Positions 57,526 to 64,000 of a stretch of 64,000 nucleotides of DNA are shown here, in pieces; positions within the stretch are counted from its first letter, which is position 1, and each line of letters opens with the position of its first letter. The translations under genes and the position numbers were made by a program. The notes beneath the pieces were generated by a model, which was not told where the DNA came from, ran no database searches, and saw only the letters and a program-made list of their open reading frames with translations. Origin of the DNA: Methylobacterium sp. J-048 (GTDB lineage: Bacteria > Pseudomonadota > Alphaproteobacteria > Rhizobiales > Beijerinckiaceae); contig NZ_JAKSYL010000105.1 in NCBI RefSeq assembly GCF_022829515.1, positions 60,184 through 124,183 on the forward strand. Reading direction: 5' to 3'.

Positions 57526-58326
57526 ATGGATGCGAACGGGCCACTTTTTTCGAGCGGGCAGCCGCGTCGCGGACGCTCGACGGATGCCGCCGACTATCAG
57601 GACGTGCCCCGCGCCGTCGCGGTGATGCCCAAGACCTATCCGGCCGGGATGCGGCTGGACCGGCACTTCCACCCGCGCGCGCAACTGCTCTACGCCACGC
57701 AGGGCCTGATGATGGCCTCGGCCGAGGACGGCACCTGGGTCGTGCCGGAGGGCCACGCCCTGTGGATCCCGCCGCGCCTGCCGCACGCGGTGGCGACCCA
57801 TTGCGCGGTGGCGATGTGCTCGGCCTATCTCGATCCCGCCGCGGTGTCGGCCTTCCCGGATCGCTGCCGGGTGATCTTGGTCTCCCCGTTGCTCGCCGCG
57901 GCGCTCGCGGCTCTCGGCGCGGAGCCGGTGCTGTACGACGAGGCCGGCCGCGGCGGCCACCTCGCCGCCCTGGTGCTCGACGAGATCGGCCGCGCCCCCG
58001 AGACGCCGCTCACCCTGCCGCTGCCGCGGGATGCCCGCCTGCGCCGGGTCTGCCTCGGCCTGATCGCGGATCCGTCCGCCACGGACGATCTCGACGCCTG
58101 GGCCGACCGTGCCGGGGCGAGCCGGCGCACCCTGACCCGGGGGTTCCGCACCGAGACCGGGCTCAGCTTCGGTGACTGGCGGGCGCGAGCCCGGGTGATC
58201 CGGGCGCTCGCGCTGACCGCCGAGGGGCGACCGGCGGGGGCGGTCGCAACGGCGGTGGGCTACCGGAGCGCCCAGGCGCTGCGGACCACGGTGGCGCGGG
58301 TGTTGGGCAGTGGGGGAGCACTGTAG
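57526..58326 (+). CDS. AraC family transcriptional regulator
   Basis: The 266-residue protein has an N-terminal cupin-like sensor domain (DRHFHPRAQLLYATQGLMMAS and GHALWIPPRLPHAV, metal or ligand pocket) and a C-terminal double helix-turn-helix with LDAWADRAGASRRTLTRGFRTETGLSFGDWRARARV. This layout is shared by regulators of adjacent exporters (NimR/YdhB-like). It is divergent from the MFS gene, which it probably controls. Confidence 0.9.
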   Translation: MDANGPLFSSGQPRRGRSTDAADYQDVPRAVAVMPKTYPAGMRLDRHFHPRAQLLYATQGLMMASAEDGTWVVPEGHALWIPPRLPHAVATHCAVAMCSAYLDPAAVSAFPDRCRVILVSPLLAAALAALGAEPVLYDEAGRGGHLAALVLDEIGRAPETPLTLPLPRDARLRRVCLGLIADPSATDDLDAWADRAGASRRTLTRGFRTETGLSFGDWRARARVIRALALTAEGRPAGAVATAVGYRSAQALRTTVARVLGSGGAL

Positions 58327-58580
58327 GTCCCGTGCCACCCTCGCTTCAGGATTGCGGTGATCTAGCTTCAGTCGGATGACGCAAGCGAAAGCGGAGGCGC
58401 CCGGCCATGCTCTACGAACTCGCTACGCTGTCCTGCCCGTTCAGACAGCCTCCACCTCTAGCCGAAGTTGCCGGACGGTCGACCAACGACCGCTTATGGG
58501 AAACGCCCATGGCGAACTAGGCGGCTGGGTTGGGTCGAAACCAGCCTGCACTTAGCGCCCGATATCGCCCTTTCGGCCCC
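58327..58580. other. Intergenic region between AraC and the yejB-like gene
   Basis: These 254 bases lie between convergent genes. They hold one short frame at 58408-58521 that may be the remnant of a NIPSNAP-type gene. Nothing else is seen. The place where yejE and yejF would be expected downstream of yejB is empty. Confidence 0.5.
58408..58521 (+). pseudogene. Possible NIPSNAP-family gene remnant
   Basis: After GGAGG (ten bases ahead of the ATG) the frame reads MLYELATLSCPFRQPPP and stops after 37 codons. The first dozen residues resemble the N-terminus of NIPSNAP-type proteins (MLYELATLT-x-PF). The rest shows no match, as if the gene had been cut short. The resemblance is short, so this could be chance. 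Confidence 0.3.
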
Positions 58581-59684
58581 TCACGTCGCGCGCGCGGAAA
58601 AGTCGATCCGCGGATCGATCCAGACATAGATCAGGTCGGACAGCAGGTTCACGGCCAGCCCGAGCAGGGAGAAGATGTAGAGGGTCGCGAACACCACCGG
58701 GTAATCGCGGCCGACGATCGCCCGGAACGACAATTCGCCCAGCCCGTCGAGGGAGAAGATCGTCTCGATCAGCAGCGAGCCAGTGAAGAAGGCCGAGATG
58801 AACGCGCCCGGGAAGCCGGCGATCACGATCAGCATGGCGTTGCGGAAGACGTGGCCGTAGAGCACGCGCCGCTCGGACAGGCCCTTCATCCGGGCGGTGA
58901 GGACGTATTGCTTGCGGATCTCGTCGAGGAACGAGTTCTTGGTGAGCAGGGTCGAGGTGGCGAAGGCGCCGATCACCAGGGCGGTGAGCGGCAGCGCCAT
59001 GTGCCAGGCATAGTCGGTGAGCTTGTGCCAGGCGGAAAAACTCTCCCAGCCCTCGCTGGTCAGGCCGCGCAGCGGAAACCACTGATAGAACGAGCCGCCC
59101 GCGAACAGGATGATCAGCATCAGCCCGAACATGAAGCCCGGGATCGCGTAGCCAATGATCACCACGAAGGAGGTCCAGCGGTCGAAGCGCTCGCCGTCCT
59201 TCACGGCCTTGCGGATGCCGAGCGGGATCGAGATCGCGTAGGACAGCAGCGTCATCCACAGCCCGAGTGAGATCGAGACCGGCAGGCGTTCCTTGATCAG
59301 CTGGATGACCGTGACGTCGCGAAAATAGCTGCGGCCGAAATCGAACCTGGCGTAGTCCCAGAGCATCTTGGCGAAGCGCTCGGGGGCCGGCTTGTCGAAG
59401 CCGAACTGCTTTTCCAGCTTGGCGATGAAGTCCGGGCTCAGGCCTTGCGCGCCGCGATAGCGGGAATTGCCCTCGCCGCCCCCTGCCGCCCTTCCGCCGC
59501 CGCCGAGGTCGCCGGCGCCGCCGGTGACCCGCGACAGGGCGCCGTCGCCCTGGCCCTTCATCTGCGACAGCACCCGCTCCACCGGGCCGCCCGGGGCGAA
59601 TTGCACGATGGTGAAGGTGATCAGCATGATCCCGAACAGGGTCGGGATCATCAGGCCGATGCGGCGCAGGATGTAGCCGAGCAT
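58581..59684 (-). CDS. yejB: Peptide ABC transporter permease, YejB-like
   Basis: The 367-residue protein starts MLGYILRRIGLMIPTLFGIML. It has a periplasmic stretch with FGFDKPAPERFAKMLWDYARFDFGRSYFRD and five more membrane helices with the EAA-type loop VLTARMKGLSERRVLYGHVFRNA. A Gly-rich insert (about 50-75) follows the first helix. YejB forms a pore with YejE for oligopeptide import such as microcin C. No yejE follows. It starts 7 bases beyond the second binding-protein gene. Confidence 0.9.
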   Translation of the reverse strand: MLGYILRRIGLMIPTLFGIMLITFTIVQFAPGGPVERVLSQMKGQGDGALSRVTGGAGDLGGGGRAAGGGEGNSRYRGAQGLSPDFIAKLEKQFGFDKPAPERFAKMLWDYARFDFGRSYFRDVTVIQLIKERLPVSISLGLWMTLLSYAISIPLGIRKAVKDGERFDRWTSFVVIIGYAIPGFMFGLMLIILFAGGSFYQWFPLRGLTSEGWESFSAWHKLTDYAWHMALPLTALVIGAFATSTLLTKNSFLDEIRKQYVLTARMKGLSERRVLYGHVFRNAMLIVIAGFPGAFISAFFTGSLLIETIFSLDGLGELSFRAIVGRDYPVVFATLYIFSLLGLAVNLLSDLIYVWIDPRIDFSARAT

Positions 59685-59691
59685 GGTCGTC

Positions 59692-61545
59692 CTAGTCCCG
59701 CCCGATCCGCTTGGCCTTCTCGGCCTCGTACCACCAGGTAGCGGGGGCGCCGAGATCGTATTTGGGCGGGTTCGCGGGACGGCCGTAGAGGTCCCACAGG
59801 GCGAGGCGGTGCGCTCCGGAATACCACATCGGCACCCAGAGGCGCCGCGCCCGCAGCACCCGGTCGAGGGCTTGGCACGCGGTGGTGAGCGCAGCGCGGA
59901 ACTTGGCATCCGCGATGGCGGTGAGCAGCCCGTCGATAGCCGGATCGGCGATGCCCGACAGGTTGTTGGAGCCCGGGGTGGTGGCCGCCCGGGAGCCGTA
60001 GAGCTCGCGCAGCTCCGAGCCCGGGGTGACGCCGCCGGCGAAGCGGCGGGAGGTGACGTCGAAGTCGAAATCGTTGACCCGGGCCTGGTACTGCGACGGG
60101 TCGACGGTGCGGTGGGTCGCCTTGATCCCGAGCAAGCCGAGATTGCGGATGAACGGCTGGGTGACCGCCTGGAAGACCGGATCGTCGTCCAGGAACTCGA
60201 TGGCCAGGGGCTGGCCGCCCGGCAGCAAGAGGCCGCCGCCCTGGCGGGTGCAGCCGGCCTCGCGCAGCAGCGCGTCGGCGCGCTTCAGCAGCGCCCGGTC
60301 CTGGCCGGACCCGTCCGAGACGGGGGGCGTCCAGGCCTCGGCGAACACCTCCGGGGGCAGATCCTTGAACGGCTCCAGCAGGGCCAACTCCTCGGCCGAG
60401 GGCTTGCCAGTGGCCTTGAGGTCGGAATTCTCGAAGAACGAGGCGGTGCGCGTGTAGGCGCCGTACATCAGGTTGCGGTTCGACCATTCGAAGTCGAAGC
60501 ACAGGCCGATCGCCTTGCGGATGCGCGGGTCGCGGAACGGTGCGCGGCGGATGTTGATCCACCAGCCCTGCGTGCCGCTGGGCCGCGCATCCGGCACGGT
60601 CTGGCGGATCACCCGGCCCTCGGCGGCGGCCGGGAAGTCGTAGCCGGTGGCCCAGACCCGGGCGGTGAATTCCTCGCGGAACGTGAAGGCGCCGCTCTTG
60701 AACGCCTCGAAGGCCACGGTGCGATCGCGAAAGTACTCGTAGCGGATCGCGTCGAAATTGTTCTGCCCGGCCGTCACGGCGAGGTCCGCTGCCCAATAAT
60801 CCGGGACCCGGTCCAGCCCGATCGAGCGGCCGGGATCGACCGCGCCGACCCGGTAGGGGCCGGAGCCCAGCGGCGCCTCGAGGCTCGACGCCTCGAAGTC
60901 GCGGTTGCCGTAGTAGGAAGCGGAAAAAATCGGCAGCTGCGTCACGAATAACGGCAGGTCCCGGGCGCGGCCCTCCGCGAAGGTGACGACGAGCGTCTCG
61001 TCGCCCTCGGCCCGGGCGTCGGTCATCGGCCGGATCACCTCGGAGATCGAGGGATGGCCCTTGTCGCGCAGGAGCTTGAGGCTGAAGGCGGCGTCCCGGG
61101 CGGTGAGCCGCGAGCCGTCGTGGAAATGGGCCTGGGGGCGCAGCGCGAAGGTGTAGGTCAGGCCGTCGGGGCTCACCGTGACGGCGCGCGCCACCAGCCC
61201 GTAGACCGCGTCCGGCTCGTCAAGCGCCCGGACCATCAGGCTGTCGAAGGTCTGGTCCAGCCCGGCCGCGCCGTCGCCGCGCAGCACGTAGATGTTGAGC
61301 GTGTTGAAGGTGTTGAGCGACTGGTTGCCGATCGTGCCGGTGAGCTGGGTCGAGTACCGGCCGCCCTTCGGGGCGATCGGGTTCACGTAGTCGAACCGCT
61401 CGAAGCCGGGACCGTATTTCAGCTCGCCGAAGCTCGACAGGCCGTGGCGTTCCTCCGCGGCGGCCCAGGCGGGACGCAGGGCCGCGAGCGCGCCGGCGCC
61501 CAGAACGAGTCCGCGCCGACTCGGCCGCCAGGGGCCGCGGGTCAA
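59692..61545 (-). CDS. Extracellular peptide-binding protein, second YejA-like copy
   Basis: The frame has no ATG or GTG near its signal region. A TTG at 61545 overlaps the stop of the upstream copy as TTGA and gives 617 residues. The N-terminus has a twin-arginine-like SRRGLVLGAGALAALRPAWA. FGELKYGPGFERFDYVNPIAPKGG is the SBP_bac_5/YejA signature; it is shared with the upstream copy, as is DRVPDYWAADLAVTAGQNNFD. It would deliver peptides to YejB. Confidence 0.88.
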   Translation of the reverse strand: MTRGPWRPSRRGLVLGAGALAALRPAWAAAEERHGLSSFGELKYGPGFERFDYVNPIAPKGGRYSTQLTGTIGNQSLNTFNTLNIYVLRGDGAAGLDQTFDSLMVRALDEPDAVYGLVARAVTVSPDGLTYTFALRPQAHFHDGSRLTARDAAFSLKLLRDKGHPSISEVIRPMTDARAEGDETLVVTFAEGRARDLPLFVTQLPIFSASYYGNRDFEASSLEAPLGSGPYRVGAVDPGRSIGLDRVPDYWAADLAVTAGQNNFDAIRYEYFRDRTVAFEAFKSGAFTFREEFTARVWATGYDFPAAAEGRVIRQTVPDARPSGTQGWWINIRRAPFRDPRIRKAIGLCFDFEWSNRNLMYGAYTRTASFFENSDLKATGKPSAEELALLEPFKDLPPEVFAEAWTPPVSDGSGQDRALLKRADALLREAGCTRQGGGLLLPGGQPLAIEFLDDDPVFQAVTQPFIRNLGLLGIKATHRTVDPSQYQARVNDFDFDVTSRRFAGGVTPGSELRELYGSRAATTPGSNNLSGIADPAIDGLLTAIADAKFRAALTTACQALDRVLRARRLWVPMWYSGAHRLALWDLYGRPANPPKYDLGAPATWWYEAEKAKRIGRD

Positions 61546-63458
61546 CGCGGGGCTCCGGTCTTGGCGGCCAGCGTCTGGTCGTACCACCAGGTCGTCGGGA
61601 AACCGGAGCCGGCATAGCGCGGCAGGATCGCCGGGTGGCCGAACCGGTTCCAGCGCAGGGTCCGCTGCTCGCTCGCCGACCATTGCGGCACGACGTAATC
61701 GTGAGCGAGCAGCACCCGGTCGAGGGCCTTGGTCGCGGCGATCACCCCGGCCCGGTCCTTGGCATAGATGACTTTCTCGATCAGCGCGTCGATGCCGGGA
61801 TCCTTGATCCCGATCAGGTTGCGCGAGCCAGGCTTGTCGGCTGCCGCCGAGCCCCAGAACTCGCGCTGCTCGTTGCCCGGCGACAGGGACTCGCCCCAGC
61901 CATTGGTGGTGATGTCGAAATCGAAGTCGCGGATCCGGTTCTGGTACTGCGCGGCGTCGATCACCCGCATCGTGGCATCGATGCCGATGAGCTTCAACTG
62001 CGCTGCGAATGGCAGGATCACCCGCTCGAAGGCGTTCTGGAATTCCAAGAACTCGACGGTCAGCGGCTCACCCGTGGCCTTGTTGACCATCTTGCCGCCG
62101 CGCAGCTCGTAGCCCGCCTCGCGCAACAGCCCCACGGCCTCGCGCAGGTTTTTTCGCACGGCGTCCTGGGTTTCGTTCAGCGGGTTGGCGTAGGGCGTGG
62201 TGAAGACCGAGGCCGGAATCTTGTCCTTGACGCTCTCCAGGATCTCCTTCTCCTGCCCCTCGGGCAGGCCCGAGGACGCCAGTTCCGAGCCGAAGAAGTA
62301 CGAATTGATCCGCTTGTAGAGGCCGTAGAACAGGTTCTTGTTCATCTCCTCGAAGTTCAGCGCCAGGTTGAAGGCCCGGCGCACCCGCGGATCCTTGAAC
62401 TTGTCCCGGCGGGTGTTGAACGCGAACGCCTGCATGATGCCCATGCCGCGCTCCGGGAACGCCTCCTTGATCAGGCGCCCCTCTTTAACGGCCGGGAAGT
62501 CGTCGTAGGCGGTCGCCCAGTTGCGGGCGATGTTCTCGGACCGGAAGTCGTAGAGGTCGCCCTTCAGGGCCTCGACCAGCACGGTGCCGTCGCGAAAATA
62601 CTCGTGGCGCTCGGTATCGAAGTTGTACCGCCCGGCATTCACCGGCAAGTCCTTGCCCCAATAATCCGGCACCCGGGTGTAGGTGACGCTGCGGCCGGGC
62701 TCGAACTTGGCGAGCCGGTAGGGACCGGACCCGAGCGGCGGCTCCAGGGTGGTCTCGGTGGGGCTGCGCGGCTTGCCGTTGGCGTCCTTGCCCGTCCACC
62801 AGTGCTTGGGCAGCACGCGCAGCTGTCCGATCACCTGCGGCAGTTCGCGGTTGCCCTTCTCGGTGAACGTGAAGGTCACCTCGTGCGGCCCGGTCGCCTC
62901 GGCCTTGGCCACGGTCTGATAATAGGCAGCGTAGAACGGAGAATTGGCCTTCAGCACGTCGTAGGACCAGACCACGTCCTCGGGGGTGATCGGCTGGCCG
63001 TCATGCCAGCGGGCGTCGTCGTGCAGGCGGTACGAGACCGAGCCGAGATCGGGAGCGATCCGCACCGCCTCGGCCAGCAGGCCGTAGGAGGTGAACGGCT
63101 CGTCCGAGGATTCGGTCGTCAGCGTATCGTAGATCTGCAGGACGCCGCCTTCGAGGTCGCCCTTCAGGCCGGAGACGATCATGTTGAAGTTGTCGAATCC
63201 GCCCTGCATGCCGAGGCGCACCAGGCCGCCCTTGGGCGCGGCCGGGTCGGCATAGTCGAAGTGCTTGAAGGTGGGCCCATATTTCGGCTCGCCCATCAGC
63301 GTGATCGCGTGGGTCCACTGGCCGGTGGCGGCCGGGATCGCGGCCGCACTCGAGGCTGGCTCCTGCGCGCGGGCCGGGGCGAACTGGAGGCAAGCGACGA
63401 GCAGCGTCGCGGCGAGGAGGCGTCCAGTCACGGGCAGGCTGTCTCCATGTCGGCGCAC
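61542..63458 (-). CDS. yejA: Extracellular peptide-binding protein, YejA-like
   Basis: The 638-residue periplasmic protein (start ATG 63458, with a GTG nine codons on as an alternative) has a signal peptide (TGRLLAATLLVACLQFAPARA). The domain signature GEPKYGPTFKHFDYADPAAPKGG follows. PLGSGPYRLAKFEPGRSVTYTRVPDYWGKDL is the core of family 5 solute-binding proteins of the YejA group. It is the first gene of the locus and overlaps the next copy by four bases. The two share the same plan over their entire length, so a tandem duplication is likely. Confidence 0.92.
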   Translation of the reverse strand: MRRHGDSLPVTGRLLAATLLVACLQFAPARAQEPASSAAAIPAATGQWTHAITLMGEPKYGPTFKHFDYADPAAPKGGLVRLGMQGGFDNFNMIVSGLKGDLEGGVLQIYDTLTTESSDEPFTSYGLLAEAVRIAPDLGSVSYRLHDDARWHDGQPITPEDVVWSYDVLKANSPFYAAYYQTVAKAEATGPHEVTFTFTEKGNRELPQVIGQLRVLPKHWWTGKDANGKPRSPTETTLEPPLGSGPYRLAKFEPGRSVTYTRVPDYWGKDLPVNAGRYNFDTERHEYFRDGTVLVEALKGDLYDFRSENIARNWATAYDDFPAVKEGRLIKEAFPERGMGIMQAFAFNTRRDKFKDPRVRRAFNLALNFEEMNKNLFYGLYKRINSYFFGSELASSGLPEGQEKEILESVKDKIPASVFTTPYANPLNETQDAVRKNLREAVGLLREAGYELRGGKMVNKATGEPLTVEFLEFQNAFERVILPFAAQLKLIGIDATMRVIDAAQYQNRIRDFDFDITTNGWGESLSPGNEQREFWGSAAADKPGSRNLIGIKDPGIDALIEKVIYAKDRAGVIAATKALDRVLLAHDYVVPQWSASEQRTLRWNRFGHPAILPRYAGSGFPTTWWYDQTLAAKTGAPR

Positions 63459-63859
63459 CAGGCGGTGCGAAGAATCTGCGGTTTGCCGGGGTCGGTCTTA
63501 GGCCGGGGGCGGCCCGGGCGTCGAGGTTGGATGTTTGCGGGTCGGTGCGCGACCGTGGCGTGACGGGCCGCACGGGGCTTCATGAGGCGGCCCGGATCCG
63601 CGCCATTCCCTCCCCCCTCTGCGGGGGAGGGCGTCGCGGGATTCGGGTACGGGGGGGGCACGAGCGCTCCGGGCCAAGCCAGCCAAGGGTGAAAGCGTCA
63701 ACTGTGGAGGAACTGAGTTACTGTGTGTCCGTCTCGTGGCGATCGCACTCATCCCAGAAAAGGAGAGGGGACTGGGCTTCCGGGGAAGGCGTGACAGGGG
63801 TGAAATCCTGAACCGTCGCGCTGCCCATCGCTCCCGACCCCTGCTGACGCACGGGCCAC
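63459..63859. repeat. Repeat-rich region between yejA and the rpoC fragment
   Basis: No gene is supported in these 401 bases. The hairpin CCCTCCCCC/GGGGGAGGG with loop CTCTGC (63608-63631) copies the repeat core at 40502. Farther right, ATCCTGAACCGTCGCGCTGCCC (reverse complement of a segment in the 37.5 kb repeat, with changes) and CTCCCGACCCCTGCTGACGC followed by GGGCCACC (same strand as at 37.6 kb) show further parts of the element. The yejA promoter should lie close to 63459. Confidence 0.65.
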
Positions 63860-64000
63860 CCGGTAGACTTCCTGGATCTCGTTGACGAGGTAGGCCGCAA
63901 GTTCCTCGACGCCCTTGATCGCCAGGATGTCGTGCGGCGCCGGGTTTCCATCGACGATGTAATCGCCGAGCTCCACCACGTCACCGTCCTGCAGGTGGAT
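63860..64000 (-). pseudogene. rpoC: Fragment of RNA polymerase beta-prime subunit (RpoC), broken at its 3' side
   Basis: The minus-strand frame enters from the right edge and reads [20 protein letters not shown], then [16 protein letters not shown] and [10 protein letters not shown]. This is the highly conserved segment of the RpoC C-terminal region. In intact RpoC it continues with LQGVKIND or similar and about a hundred more residues. Here it passes at R (63860) into [13 protein letters not shown], encoded by the repeat sequence, and stops at 63749. The fragment is therefore a truncated duplicate, since an intact RpoC is essential. How much lies beyond the edge is unknown. Confidence 0.85.

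Noticed and set aside
63740..64000. Start of an intact rpoC gene at the right edge
   Set aside because: The conserved sequence breaks after EVYR and about a hundred C-terminal residues normally present are missing.

Overview
The window is GC-rich chromosomal DNA from a methylotrophic alphaproteobacterium, almost certainly Methylobacterium or Methylorubrum. The diagnostic block is 31.2-41.6 kb. It carries sgaA, hprA, mtdA, fchA, mtkA, mtkB, ppc and mclA, all on the plus strand, in the order known for the serine cycle cluster of Methylorubrum extorquens. These genes join methylene-tetrahydrofolate handling (mtdA, fchA) to the serine cycle (SgaA, HprA, Ppc, malate thiokinase, malyl-CoA lyase), which assimilates C1 units and CO2 into acetyl-CoA and glyoxylate. 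No tRNA, rRNA, CRISPR array or intact insertion sequence was recognised.

Layout from left to right. A truncated flagellar hook-type gene lies at the left edge. A heavy-metal RND efflux operon follows on the minus strand (membrane fusion protein, CzcA-type pump, outer-membrane lipoprotein; 0.7-6.9 kb). Next come a COG0523/CobW metal GTPase behind a Zur-like palindrome, a small exported protein, an O-antigen-ligase-like membrane protein and a large hybrid histidine kinase (7-13.7 kb). The 13.7-24.8 kb stretch is metabolic and mixed: EthD-like protein, type II NADH dehydrogenase, GST/maleylacetoacetate isomerase family protein, an aspartate-racemase relative lacking both catalytic cysteines, MoaB, an APC permease, a radical SAM protein and a chemoreceptor. 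A membrane PQQ glucose dehydrogenase, RNase HII and a glycosyltransferase/metallophosphoesterase pair lead to the serine cycle block.

Downstream of the serine cycle, 41.7-43.9 kb holds three minus-strand genes joined by ATGA overlaps: a PIG-L deacetylase, a NodS-like methyltransferase and a family 2 glycosyltransferase. The 44-54 kb stretch holds small regulators and exported proteins, a gamma-carbonic-anhydrase-like protein, inorganic pyrophosphatase, a GNAT protein, a tyrosine phosphatase, a BrnT/BrnA toxin-antitoxin pair, prephenate dehydratase, KdsB, a membrane-anchored cytochrome c and a Bcr/CflA exporter. An AT-rich patch at 53.9-54.8 kb has two divergent small genes around a palindrome, then a Crp/Fnr regulator. 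The window ends with a GNAT protein, an MFS carrier divergent from an AraC regulator, and an incomplete yej-type peptide ABC locus (two binding proteins and one permease, with no yejE or yejF).

Two features stand out. Intergenic spaces contain recurrent GC-rich hairpins (arms CCCTCCCCC/GGGGGAGGG), several inside the serine cycle cluster. At the right edge a fragment of RNA polymerase beta-prime (RpoC) ends abruptly where a sequence shared with those repeats begins.
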